From CANNDT01 sp945876205 (GTDB lineage: Bacteria; Acidobacteriota; Vicinamibacteria; Vicinamibacterales; UBA2999): DNA of 64,000 nt. The first letter of the stretch is position 1. Every line of letters begins with the position of its first letter. The DNA is taken from the NCBI GenBank assembly GCA_947503365.1, contig CANNDT010000008.1:1-64000 (forward strand), read 5' to 3'. Position numbers and translations under genes: made by a program. Below the pieces are notes generated by a model. It did not search any database. It had not been told where the DNA came from and saw only the letters and a program-made list of their open reading frames with translations. This document shows, piece by piece, positions 35,322 to 44,027 of the stretch.

Positions 35322-36205
35322 GCCGGCTGCGCGTAGCCTCGCCACGCGCGTGCGAGGGCTTCGTCGCGCGGCGTGAACTGAAAATCTGGAAACGACCGGA
35401 ACAGCGCCGTCGCGTCGTAGTGCCGATGCAGGATCGGCCCTGCTGCGCGCGGCTTGCCTTCAACAGCGACATCGCCGGCGATCGCCGCGACCTTGCGCGC
35501 CAGGTCGCCAAAGCTGATCGACTGGCCGGTCACGACGTTGAGCACGCCGGCCGACCGCCGCTCCACTACGGCCTGGAGCAGGCGAATCATGTCATCGACG
35601 AACACGTGATCACGCTGTTCCTCGCCTTCGCCGAACAGCGAGATGCGCCGGTCGGTAACGGCCGCGCGCATGAAGCGATTCGCGCCGTAGGAATTGTGCG
35701 TGTCGCCAGGCCCGAAGATGAGCGTGGGGCGCAGGATGGCCAGCGGCGTCCCCGAACCAAGGGTTGCCATCATCATCCGTTCGCGAAGCGCGTGCATCGT
35801 GCCGTACAGACTGGGCGAATCTGCCGGACCGAGTTCATCGATGAATGGCTCGGTGTCGCGGTAGACGGCGTCGGAGCTGATATAGACCACGTGGCCTGGC
35901 CGGACGCGCGCGAGCGCGGCACACACCTGCTCCGCCATGCGGAGATTCGTCATCAGCGTGTCGATGCCCTTGCCTTTGTCCGGCGTGATCGCCGACAGGA
36001 ACACGATGGAGTCGCCTTCCTTCAACTGGGCCTGAAGAGCGTCGGCGGCGCCCGCTGCCGCCAGGTCGATATCGCGCGCGCCGATGGCATGCACGGACAT
36101 GCGCGCGTCCTGCAGCGCGGTGCGAAGGCGCGCGGCGAGAAAACCGTGCGCGCCGAGCAGCACGACGCGAGATGGAGCCGCCGGAGGAAGTTGATGCGTC
36201 AGCAT
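35318..36205 (-). CDS. extended SDR-like protein with His in place of the catalytic Lys
   Basis: 295 aa from the ATG at 36205, 2 nt after the UGDH-like gene. VVLLGAHGFLAARLRTAL is the NAD-binding loop, VVYISSDAVYRDTEPFIDE the strand with the catalytic Ser, and LRPTLIFGPGDTHNSYGANR the substrate segment. The YxxxK motif reads YGTMH (134-138): the lysine that normally lowers the Tyr pKa is His138. The rest of the fold is intact, so the gene is not decayed. It might be an epimerase/reductase with altered chemistry or a binding protein. Its partner in the pair is the UGDH-like protein, which also lacks a catalytic residue. Confidence 0.82.
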   Translation of the reverse strand: MLTHQLPPAAPSRVVLLGAHGFLAARLRTALQDARMSVHAIGARDIDLAAAGAADALQAQLKEGDSIVFLSAITPDKGKGIDTLMTNLRMAEQVCAALARVRPGHVVYISSDAVYRDTEPFIDELGPADSPSLYGTMHALRERMMMATLGSGTPLAILRPTLIFGPGDTHNSYGANRFMRAAVTDRRISLFGEGEEQRDHVFVDDMIRLLQAVVERRSAGVLNVVTGQSISFGDLARKVAAIAGDVAVEGKPRAAGPILHRHYDATALFRSFPDFQFTPRDEALARAWRGYAQPA

Positions 36206-36207
36206 GT

Positions 36208-37500
36208 TCAGTTGACGGATGACGCGCCGAGCCGGTAGTGAGCGAATCCAACGGCCGCGGCGCGTCCGGCATCGAGTACGCCGTTGGGATCGATGATGGT
36301 CCGGCCTCGCATCGCCGCCGCGACGCGGTCCAGGGCGATGTCGCGAAAATCCGGCCACGGCGTCATCACCAGCAGCACGTCGGCGTCCTTGCACGCCGAC
36401 AGCGGATCCGAAGCTATGGTTACGCGGGCGCGAAGCCGCGCCGGGAGCTCCGCCGCGGGATCGTACGCGGAGATCGAACGCTCACCCATGGCATCGAGCA
36501 GAGCCACCGAGGGTGAGTTCTTGGTCGAGGCGGTGTGCTGCTTGTACGCGAGTCCCCACACGGCGAGGCTCGCGTCGGGGATGCGCTCGAAGACATCCGA
36601 TCGCAGCAGCCGCAGCGCCCAGTCTCGCCGATAGGTGCTATTGATGCGCCACGCATCGATGATGCGCGTATCGGTGCCTCGCTCGTCCGACATTCGCTTG
36701 ATCGTCTCGAGATCGCGACCAAGATTGCCGCCGCCGAAGCCGAGACCCGGACCGAGGTAGGCCTTCGGTCCGATGCGAGCGTCGAGCCGCAGGGCCGGCG
36801 CAATTTCGTCCCAGTCCGCGCCGACGTGCTCGCATACCTCGGCAAGCATGTTCGTCGTCGACAGCGACGACACGAGAAAGAAGTTGATCGAAATCTTCGC
36901 GAGCTCGGCGCTCTCGTAACGCATCCGCAGGACGGGGCATCCAAACAGTTCGAGCAGGTGCGCGTAGGCCGGCGGCAGCGGCCGCGACGGATCGGCGCAT
37001 CCGACCATGTATCGCTCGGGATGCAGGGCGCGCTCCACCGCGCGACCAAAAATCAGCGTCTCAACCTGACCATACAAGGCGCCCGGACGAGGCGATGCCG
37101 TCATCCGCGCGCGCGCCAGCTCGCGAGTGAATCCGGGCGGAACCTGGCTGAGCACGACGAGCGTGGCGTCGGCACCCACCTGTGGCCAGACGATGTCGAT
37201 CAGGCGCCTGAAAGGCTCGAGATCGCTCTGCCCCGCGTCGTCGGTTGCCACGTCGAGCGACAGATAGACGACGTCGCAGGCGCGAAGGTCGGCCGCGTCC
37301 GCCGTGAACACAGGGCGCGTCGGCGACGCGACGAGCTCGGGCAGTCCAGGCTCGACCACCGGCAGGTCGCCTCTCGAAATCGCGGCCACCGCAGCGGGAT
37401 CGGGATCAAACGCCACCACCGGTACCCCGCGTGACGCGAGCGCCGCCGCGGACACGAGGCCCAGATGGGACAGGCCGGCAAATCCAACGCGAGGGTTCAT
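36208..37500 (-). CDS. UDP-glucose/GDP-mannose dehydrogenase family protein lacking the catalytic cysteine
   Basis: 430 aa from the ATG at 37500, a normal length for the family. It shows the Rossmann loop VGFAGLSHLGLVSAAAL, the central AELAKISINFFL with the expected Lys202 and Asn206, and the C-terminal NAD/UDP domain (VWGLAYKQHTASTKNSPS). The active-site loop that reads GxGGxCxxKD in known members reads GFGGGNLGRD here (254-263): Asn259 replaces the cysteine that forms the thiohemiacetal and Arg262 the lysine. Oxidation to a uronic acid by the usual route is therefore unlikely. It may catalyse a single two-electron step or another redox reaction on a nucleotide sugar. Confidence 0.87.
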   Translation of the reverse strand: MNPRVGFAGLSHLGLVSAAALASRGVPVVAFDPDPAAVAAISRGDLPVVEPGLPELVASPTRPVFTADAADLRACDVVYLSLDVATDDAGQSDLEPFRRLIDIVWPQVGADATLVVLSQVPPGFTRELARARMTASPRPGALYGQVETLIFGRAVERALHPERYMVGCADPSRPLPPAYAHLLELFGCPVLRMRYESAELAKISINFFLVSSLSTTNMLAEVCEHVGADWDEIAPALRLDARIGPKAYLGPGLGFGGGNLGRDLETIKRMSDERGTDTRIIDAWRINSTYRRDWALRLLRSDVFERIPDASLAVWGLAYKQHTASTKNSPSVALLDAMGERSISAYDPAAELPARLRARVTIASDPLSACKDADVLLVMTPWPDFRDIALDRVAAAMRGRTIIDPNGVLDAGRAAAVGFAHYRLGASSVN

Positions 37501-37518
37501 CAGGAGGTTTGTCTCAGT

Positions 37519-37552
37519 GTTTCTTGTCAGTAGACGTTTCTTGTCAGTAGAC
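37519..37552. repeat. 17-bp perfect tandem duplication
   Basis: The unit GTTTCTTGTCAGTAGAC occurs at 37519-37535 and again at 37536-37552. The second copy contains the stop codon of family C copy 3 (37544-37546); the first lies in the 43-nt gap before the UGDH-like gene. It looks like a local slippage duplication of the gene end. No regulatory role is suggested by its sequence. Confidence 0.8.
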
Positions 37553-38845
37553 GCCGACCCGGCGGAGGAACTGACGGGTGCTCTTTCGCAAGGTCTTGCC
37601 GGCGCGGCTGCTGGCAATCCGCAACGGCCGCAGCAGTTGCTTCACGCGAACCCGCGGTACGTGCTGCCTCCAGGCCCGCCGGTACTGCTGCCGAAATCGT
37701 CGAGTTTGCTCGAGCAACCGGAACCACCGGGGTGCGCGTCTGCCGAACGGGTAGCACCGCCGCATGACGGCGCGCACAAACGCGTCTGCCTCGGCGCCGA
37801 TCGTGTCCCATTGCGCGTCGAGGTCTTCGCTGTGCAGGCGGACGGGCCGGTTGCGCCAGTGATGGATCTGGATCGCATCGCACCGCGCCGCCTCTGCCGC
37901 CGCGCACCAGAGCGCAACGCCTGCGCCGGTTGATCGCACGGCGCCAACGTCCACGAGCGCCTTGCGGTTCTTCTTGTCCTCAGTGGTGTCGCATCGACGG
38001 CCCGTTGGATCTTCGTCGGAGATCTCGAAGATCACGAACTCGTCGGAATCCGTCACGACGTGAATGCGAGCGGTGTCGGGACAGGCACGGGTGAGAAAGT
38101 CAGTATCGATCGTGCCCTTGGGAAACACATTCATGCGCATCGGGTCGATCATCAGCGGATGCAGGTGCAGGCACCGGACGAGAAGACCGCCGGCGCCAAC
38201 AGGCCAATACACCCCGATCGGAAACGCGTTGAATGACTTGGCGTCGATCAGCATCGACTGCGCATACTCATGCAGGTGCGGAAGCGCCATTCGCACGAGC
38301 TCTCGGGGCGAGGGCGCGCCTTCGAGTCGTGCACCGTCGAGCGCCTTCACGAAAGAGGGCGTGTCGATCTTGACGCCTGTGCAGGCGACGCCTCGGATGC
38401 CGGCGGCGTGCAGGCGGACGACCGCCGCGAACGTACCAGCCGACATCAACAAGTCGGGCGACAGGAAGATCAGTGCGGCACCGGCGGCGTATGCGTCGGA
38501 GATCGACTGACGATGACAGATGGTCATCAACTCGAATCGAGGGTCGCCTCGTCGATTGGGGTCGGGGTTGTCGACGGCTTCGAGCGCGGACACCGCCACG
38601 ACGTCGACCGGCATGATGCGGGCAATCGCCTGCATCATCGGATGGTTCCGCACCTCGTCGACGTGCCGCTCACGCGTCAGGACGCGGTAGCGCGAACCGC
38701 GCGGCAGCGCTTCGATGTTGCCCTCACCGAGCTGGGTGGGGATGCTCCAGTTGAGGAACAAGTCCAGGTACTTGGCCCCCCACACCACGGTGATCACATG
38801 GAACACCGAGGACGCAGGCCGAGTGAACTTGTCGCTTGCCACCAT
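37544..38845 (-). CDS. family C protein, unknown function (copy 3)
   Basis: 433 aa from ATG 38845, 2 nt after the stop of copy 4; a frame open to 39220 is not used. Blocks: FHVITVVWGAKYLDLFLNWS, PTQLGEGNIEALPRGSRYRV, MPVDVVAVSALEAV, TICHRQSISDAYAAGAALIF, SPDLLMSAGTFAAVVRLHAA, HLHPLMIDPMRMNVFP, VVTDSDEFVIFEIS. It differs from the others in WSIPTQL for DVCIPNQL, DSDEF for DSDEL, and a 15-residue charged insert (DTTEDKKNRK) after that block. The tail is basic (VKQLLRPLRIASSRAGKTLR). It is the most divergent copy together with copy 4. Confidence 0.75.
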   Translation of the reverse strand: MVASDKFTRPASSVFHVITVVWGAKYLDLFLNWSIPTQLGEGNIEALPRGSRYRVLTRERHVDEVRNHPMMQAIARIMPVDVVAVSALEAVDNPDPNRRGDPRFELMTICHRQSISDAYAAGAALIFLSPDLLMSAGTFAAVVRLHAAGIRGVACTGVKIDTPSFVKALDGARLEGAPSPRELVRMALPHLHEYAQSMLIDAKSFNAFPIGVYWPVGAGGLLVRCLHLHPLMIDPMRMNVFPKGTIDTDFLTRACPDTARIHVVTDSDEFVIFEISDEDPTGRRCDTTEDKKNRKALVDVGAVRSTGAGVALWCAAAEAARCDAIQIHHWRNRPVRLHSEDLDAQWDTIGAEADAFVRAVMRRCYPFGRRAPRWFRLLEQTRRFRQQYRRAWRQHVPRVRVKQLLRPLRIASSRAGKTLRKSTRQFLRRVGVY

Positions 38846-38847
38846 GC

Positions 38848-40131
38848 TCAGGCCAGCCGCAGTCGTCGGCGAATCCGCTTCACTCGAACGCCGGCGGCCT
38901 TTGACGCGCGATGCAGGATCAACTTGATCGGCCGTTGAAATTGTTTGACGCGGAGACGCGGGCGCCGCCGTTCCAGAAGCTGCATCTGGCGAGCGGCCCA
39001 CTCCCGAATCGGAGCGAGGTTCACTCGCCGGTGGCGCCGCACGGCTTTTTCGTACGCGCCCAGCCGTTTGCCGAATTTCCCGCGCCACTTGAACCAGAAA
39101 TCCGCCAGGTACGCCTGCCGCTTCTCCTGCAACACCCGGCGCGCGAAGGTCTCGGCTGTAGCCGCCGTCCGGTCCCACTCCTCGCCAAAGTCGCTCCCGT
39201 GCAGACGAATCGGGTGGCATTCCCAGAAATGCAGCTGCAGCGCGTCACACCGGTCGGCGACGATGGCCGCGCGCCAGGACGAGAGTCCGCTCCTGGTCAC
39301 ACCAATCACCTGCCGCTGCGCCGTCGTGATCTCGAACATCTGAAGTTCGTCCGAATCGGCCACCACATGCACTCGCGAGAAATCGGGACAGGCCTCGGCG
39401 AGATACGGACCGTCATTGGTGCCGGTATGCAGCGGCACAGGTCGCGTGGGGTCGACCATCAAGGGATGCAGATGGAAGCAGCGCGCGAGCAGGCCATCCT
39501 CGCCGACTCGCCAATAGACCGCGACAGGTGATTTGCTGAACCGACCCGAGTCCGCGAACATCGATTGGGTGTGTGGATGCAGATGCGGCATCGCCATCCG
39601 CACGAGGTCCCGCGAAGAGAGTGCGTCGAGAGGGACGCCTGATGCCTTGAGCGCGGGGAAGAAAGACTCCGCCGCGAGTCGCAGCCCGGTATTGACCACC
39701 GCCCGGTACCCCTCGCGATGACGACGAACAACCGCAGCCAGCGTGTTGTCCGACAGCACGAAGTCCGCGGACAGCATGATGATGGCGGCGTCGGCCTCGA
39801 GGATGTCGGCAATCGCTCGTTGATGGCACGCGATCATCAACTCGGTCCCAAACGGGCCATCGGCGAACCGATCGAGCGCCTCGATGACGATGATATCGAC
39901 CGGAATCGCGCGACGAAGCGCCTGCACCATGGGGTGCGCGTCGATCTCCTCGACGTGGCTCGATCTCGTCAGGATCCGGTAGCGCGAGCCGGGCGGCAGC
40001 GACGGGACGTTACCAGGCCCGAGCTGATTCGGGATGCACACGTTGAGGAAGACGTCGAGATACGGCCGTCCCCAGACGTGCGTCACCGCATGAAATATCC
40101 GAGACGCAGGTCGCGTCGCGTCGCTCGTCAT
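38848..40131 (-). CDS. family C protein, unknown function (copy 4)
   Basis: 427 aa from ATG 40131 (ATGA overlap with copy 5); an upstream open frame to 40389 is discarded. Blocks: FHAVTHVWGRPYLDVFLNVC, PNQLGPGNVPSLPPGSRYRI, IPVDIIVIEALDRF, IACHQRAIADILEADAAIIM, SADFVLSDNTLAAVVRRHRE, HLHPLMVDPTRPVPLH, VVADSDELQMFEIT, CDALQLHFWECHPIRLHGSD. The IFLxPDF strand is changed to IMLSADF. The tail VKQFQRPIKLILHRASKAAG followed by RVKRIRRRLRLA is the clearest form of the conserved basic C-terminus. Confidence 0.75.
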   Translation of the reverse strand: MTSDATRPASRIFHAVTHVWGRPYLDVFLNVCIPNQLGPGNVPSLPPGSRYRILTRSSHVEEIDAHPMVQALRRAIPVDIIVIEALDRFADGPFGTELMIACHQRAIADILEADAAIIMLSADFVLSDNTLAAVVRRHREGYRAVVNTGLRLAAESFFPALKASGVPLDALSSRDLVRMAMPHLHPHTQSMFADSGRFSKSPVAVYWRVGEDGLLARCFHLHPLMVDPTRPVPLHTGTNDGPYLAEACPDFSRVHVVADSDELQMFEITTAQRQVIGVTRSGLSSWRAAIVADRCDALQLHFWECHPIRLHGSDFGEEWDRTAATAETFARRVLQEKRQAYLADFWFKWRGKFGKRLGAYEKAVRRHRRVNLAPIREWAARQMQLLERRRPRLRVKQFQRPIKLILHRASKAAGVRVKRIRRRLRLA

Positions 40132-41450
40132 GCAGCGCGAAACAGGCGCGTGCGCCGGCGCATGCGCTTCAGCCCGAGTCTTCCCGCCTTGGCGGCCCGG
40201 TGATACACCAGCTTCGTCGATCGCGCGATTCGCTTGAAGACCCACTGCGGCTGAAACGCCTTGCTCATGGCGCGCGCGTACGCGACGCGTCGACGGAGCG
40301 GCCGGCGGACCGCGCGCAGCAATGAGCGAGCCGCATTCCTGATCGTCCAGCGGACAGTCCGAGCCAGACCGGCACGGCGGCGGCGCCATCTCTTCAGGGA
40401 GCGATAGAGGATGGCCGCCACGGGACCAAGGGTCCTGTACCTGGCAAATGTGCGCGCGAACTCGATTGACTGGCCTTCAGCGGCCGCCCACCGGTCGTCG
40501 AGCTGGCTCGCATGCAACCGGATCATGCGATCCCACTGCAAGCGCTGGTGCGCGTCGCATTTGGCGGCGACCGCGAGCAGTCGAAACAGCGAGACGCCGT
40601 GCCGTCGATTGTGGTTGCCAACCACGCGACTCGCCGGCGTCAACTCGAACGCTATCAATTCGTCCGAATCGGTCACGACGACGGATTGACCCGGCGACGG
40701 ACACGCAACGGTCACGTAATGGCCGTCGATCGTCGTCCTCGGCAATTCCATCCTGTGCACGGGATCGATCAGCAAGGGATGGAGGTGAAACGCCCTCACG
40801 AGCAGCCCGTCCAATCGATCCTCGGCACGCACAGGCCAGTACACGGCCGTCGGAAAATCATTCGTGCTGGCCGCATCGACCATGCACGATTCGGTGGCAG
40901 GATGCAGATGACGCATGGCGAGCGCTACGAGATCTCTCGGAGCGGGTGCCGGCTGCGTGCGGGCCTGTTGCGCCCACTCGGAAAGAAAGCTCTCGCGCGA
41001 CAGCCGCAGATTTGCCGTCATGACCGCGCGCGCGCCCGCGCGGTGACGAAGCAGAAGCGCCTCGAACGTACCCTCCGCAACGATAAAGTCGGGTGACAAA
41101 AAGATAAGGGCGGCATCGACCGGGGCGGCATCCGCGACGGCACGGCGATGGCAGGCCGTCATCATCTTGTAGGTGTTCGGGTTTGGCTGGGGGTCGAGTT
41201 CAGCGAGGTCGACCTCCACCACGTCGACCGGCAACACACGTCGCACTTCATCCAGCCTCGAGGTTGTCGCGAGCGCCGCATGGTCTGCACTGCCCGTGAA
41301 GATGCGATACCGGGATCCGGGAGGGAGCGCGGTGAGATTTCCCCTGGACAGCTGATTCGGGACACAGACATCGAGAAACAGCTCGATGAATTCGCGGCCC
41401 CAGACCGCAGTCACGGCGTGGTACGTCGTGGCGCGCGTCTCGCCCGTCAC
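40128..41450 (-). CDS. family C protein, unknown function (copy 5)
   Basis: 440 aa starting at GTG 41450. VWG at 16-18, PNQLSRGN at 31-38, GSRYRIFT at 45-52, LIFLSPDF at 115-122, HLHPLLIDP at 222-230, DSDEL at 261-265. A long basic region follows residue 335 (KRWRRRRAGLARTVRWTIRN), ending in KLVYHRAAKAGRLGLKRMRR. Copies 5, 6 and 7 share LPVD(V/I)VE(V/L)D and (K/R)M(M/I)xxCHRRAxADAA, and so form one subgroup produced by the latest duplications. Ten nt separate it from copy 6. Confidence 0.75.
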   Translation of the reverse strand: MTGETRATTYHAVTAVWGREFIELFLDVCVPNQLSRGNLTALPPGSRYRIFTGSADHAALATTSRLDEVRRVLPVDVVEVDLAELDPQPNPNTYKMMTACHRRAVADAAPVDAALIFLSPDFIVAEGTFEALLLRHRAGARAVMTANLRLSRESFLSEWAQQARTQPAPAPRDLVALAMRHLHPATESCMVDAASTNDFPTAVYWPVRAEDRLDGLLVRAFHLHPLLIDPVHRMELPRTTIDGHYVTVACPSPGQSVVVTDSDELIAFELTPASRVVGNHNRRHGVSLFRLLAVAAKCDAHQRLQWDRMIRLHASQLDDRWAAAEGQSIEFARTFARYRTLGPVAAILYRSLKRWRRRRAGLARTVRWTIRNAARSLLRAVRRPLRRRVAYARAMSKAFQPQWVFKRIARSTKLVYHRAAKAGRLGLKRMRRRTRLFRAA

Positions 41451-41460
41451 CGCAACCTCC

Positions 41461-42774
41461 TCACAGCAAACCCACCCGACGCCGAAGCCGCTTCACGCTG
41501 ACCCTGCCGCCCTTGGCGGCACGGTGCACGACGAGCTTTGCCGCCCTCGAGATCTGTTTGGATGTGAGCGGCGGTCGCAGTTCCTTCGGGAGATGGCGGG
41601 CGTCTGACACCGTTCGCTGCAATGCCTTGCGGATGTCCCAGACGTACCCGCGAACCCGACGGTAGGTTCGGCCGTACGCGGCGCGACGCTGACGCGACCA
41701 TTTCAGAAGACTGAATGCCGTCACCACGAGAGAGCCGAATGGGCGGTACCGCTCGACCCGCCGCGCCAATGCGGACGAGTCGCGCTCGGCCGCCGTCCAT
41801 CGCTGATCGAAGTCGCCAGCATGAAGCCGAATCGGCTGCTGCCAATGCGACAGTTGATGCCCATTGCAGCGCGCGGCGACGCCCGCGAGGCGCAGGGGCG
41901 ACACGCCGAGTCCCGAACGCTCGTTGCTGATCGCACGGCCCGTGGGCGACAACTCGAAGATCACCAGTTCGTCCGAATCATCGACGACGTAGCACTGCGC
42001 AACGTCCGGGACGCAGTCCCTGACGTAGTGGCTGTCGATCGGTCCGCCAGGCATCGCCGTCCGCAGGACCGGATCGACGAGCATGGGGTGGAGATAGAAC
42101 GTCCGCACCAGGAGGCCTTCTATCTCGCCCCTGGACAGGACGGGCCAGTACACGGACGTGGGATTGTCGCTGGTGCTCGCGGCGTCCGCGACGAGCGACC
42201 TGGTCCAGGGATGGAGGTGACGCATCGCAAGGCCGACCAGCGCTCGGGGCGCAAGAGCCCTGGTTCCCAACGCCGCGTGCGCGCTGACGAATTCGGCGCG
42301 CATCAGCCGGAGGTTTGCCGTCAGGACGGCGCGCGCGCCGGCCGCATGGATCCGGACGAGACCCGCGATGGTCCCTTCACCCAGCACGAAGTCAGGCGCG
42401 AGATAGATGAGCGCCCGCTCGTCGCCTGCCGCATCGGCTGCCGCGCGTCGATGGCAGGCAATCATTCGCTTGTGTGTGTTCGACGGCCGCTTTGTCTGGG
42501 CGTCGGCCTCCGTGAGGTCGAGCTCGACGATGTCGACGGGCAACACGTGTCGCACCTCGTCGAGACGTGAACTGTCCCTCAGGCGGCGCGCATCGGTCGC
42601 GGTCGTGAAGATGCGATATCGAGATCCTGGCGGCAGCGCAGCCAGATTGCCGGGCGACAACTGATTCGGGATGCAGAAATCCAGAAACAGCGTGACGAAC
42701 TCCTCCCCCCAGACCGCGGTTACGACGTCGTAACGGGTCGCTGGCGCTGAGGCGTGCTCCACGCGGGACTTCAT
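41461..42774 (-). CDS. family C protein, unknown function (copy 6)
   Basis: 437 aa. YDVVTAVWGEEFVTLFLDFC, PNQLSPGNLAALPPGSRYRI, LPVDIVELDLTEAD, IACHRRAAADAAGDERALIY, APDFVLGEGTIAGLVRIHAA, YLHPMLVDPVLRTAMP, VVDDSDELVIFELS, CNGHQLSHWQQPIRLHAGDF. Here the CD of the late block is CN. The tail TSKQISRAAKLVVHRAAKGG ends with RVSVKRLRRRVGLL. Start ATG overlaps the stop of copy 7 by 4 nt. Confidence 0.75.
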   Translation of the reverse strand: MKSRVEHASAPATRYDVVTAVWGEEFVTLFLDFCIPNQLSPGNLAALPPGSRYRIFTTATDARRLRDSSRLDEVRHVLPVDIVELDLTEADAQTKRPSNTHKRMIACHRRAAADAAGDERALIYLAPDFVLGEGTIAGLVRIHAAGARAVLTANLRLMRAEFVSAHAALGTRALAPRALVGLAMRHLHPWTRSLVADAASTSDNPTSVYWPVLSRGEIEGLLVRTFYLHPMLVDPVLRTAMPGGPIDSHYVRDCVPDVAQCYVVDDSDELVIFELSPTGRAISNERSGLGVSPLRLAGVAARCNGHQLSHWQQPIRLHAGDFDQRWTAAERDSSALARRVERYRPFGSLVVTAFSLLKWSRQRRAAYGRTYRRVRGYVWDIRKALQRTVSDARHLPKELRPPLTSKQISRAAKLVVHRAAKGGRVSVKRLRRRVGLL

Positions 42775-44027
42775 GAACGATGGCGGCTGGGCAGAATCTT
42801 GACGACCGATCGGTTGCGCCGCATGCGCTTCAACTGCAGCCTGACGGTCTTCGATGCGCGATGACCAAGCAGTCTCGCAGGCCGAACAATCTGCTTCGAC
42901 GTCAGGCGCGGCAGCGCGTGACGGACGGCGCGCGCGTATCGCTCACGTCGCTGACGCGCGATGCGCAGCCACCGATAGACCGCGAAGAATGCGGAGCCGT
43001 ACGGAAGATACCGCTCGAGATCGTGGACCAGCCGGCGCGAGTCGGCGTCAACCGCCTCCCAGCGCGCATCCAGATCGCCGGCATGCAGCCGCACCGGCCG
43101 CTGCCAGTGAGCCATCTGAAAGCGATCGCAGTGGCTCGCCACCGCGGCCAGGCGCGAGAGCGATACGCCGCCACGGCGGCCGTCGTTTCGGATGTTCCGT
43201 TCTGAAGGCGTCAGCTCGAAGACGACGAGCTCGTCGGAATCCTCGACGAGATGACACTCGCGCAGTTTGAGACCGCAGCGCATCAGGTAATGGCCGTCGA
43301 TCGTCGCGCGCGGCAACTCATTCCGGCGCTTAGGGTCGAGCAGCAGCGGGTGCATGTGAAGAGACCGCACGAGGATGCCCTCGAGGTCGCCGTGCTCCGA
43401 GCGGACGGGCCAGTTGACCGAGGTCGGGAAATCGTTCGAGCTGCCGCCGTCGACCATCAGCGATTCGGTGGCCGGATGCAGGTACTTCATCGCGAGATTT
43501 ACGAGTTCTCGCGGCGGCACCGCCGGAGCCCGCCCCGCCAGCGCGGCAATGAACTCATGCCGCGCAAGACGAAGATTCGCAGCCAGCACCGCGCGGCTGC
43601 CGCCCGCATGAATCCTGACGAGCGTCTCGATCGTGCCTTCCGCGAGGACGAAATCAGGGGCGAGAAAGATCAATGCCGCTTCGACCTTCGCGGCGTCCGC
43701 CACCGCGCGGCGGTGGCAGTCGGTCATCATCTTGTAGCGGTTCCGGATCTGTCCGGGCTTTCCCGCTTCACCGGCGTCCGGATCGACTTCGACGATGTCC
43801 ACCGGGAGAATTCGACCTACGTCGGCGAGCCTCGCACTCGCCGACAACCGCGGCACGTCGGCGCTCTTGGTGAACACCCGGTACCGCGACCCTGCGGGTA
43901 GGGCGGGCAGATTACGGGACGACAACTGGTTGGGAATGCAGACGTCGAGGAACAGATCGATGAACTCGGTGCCCCACACCGCCGTGACCACGTCGTAGGT
44001 GGTGGCGGGCGCGGCGGACATCTTCAC
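42771..44027 (-). CDS. family C protein, unknown function (copy 7)
   Basis: 418 aa from GTG 44027, which overlaps the oxidoreductase stop as GTGA; an ATG two codons later (44021) is equally usable. Blocks: YDVVTAVWGTEFIDLFLDVC, PNQLSSRNLPALPAGSRYRV, LPVDIVEVD, DCHRRAVADAAKVEAALIFL, PDFVLAEGTIETLVRIHAGG, HMHPLLLDPKRRNELP, VEDSDELVVFELT, CDRFQMAHWQRPVRLHAGDL. Its basic tail TSKQIVRPARLLGHRASKTV is followed by 12 extra residues. It is the first family C gene transcribed, after the sugar-oxidoreductase. Confidence 0.75.
   Translation of the reverse strand: MKMSAAPATTYDVVTAVWGTEFIDLFLDVCIPNQLSSRNLPALPAGSRYRVFTKSADVPRLSASARLADVGRILPVDIVEVDPDAGEAGKPGQIRNRYKMMTDCHRRAVADAAKVEAALIFLAPDFVLAEGTIETLVRIHAGGSRAVLAANLRLARHEFIAALAGRAPAVPPRELVNLAMKYLHPATESLMVDGGSSNDFPTSVNWPVRSEHGDLEGILVRSLHMHPLLLDPKRRNELPRATIDGHYLMRCGLKLRECHLVEDSDELVVFELTPSERNIRNDGRRGGVSLSRLAAVASHCDRFQMAHWQRPVRLHAGDLDARWEAVDADSRRLVHDLERYLPYGSAFFAVYRWLRIARQRRERYARAVRHALPRLTSKQIVRPARLLGHRASKTVRLQLKRMRRNRSVVKILPSRHRS

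Noticed and set aside
36208..37500. Annotating the UGDH-like protein as a functional UDP-glucose 6-dehydrogenase
   Set aside because: The catalytic cysteine and the lysine of the active-site loop are replaced by Asn and Arg.
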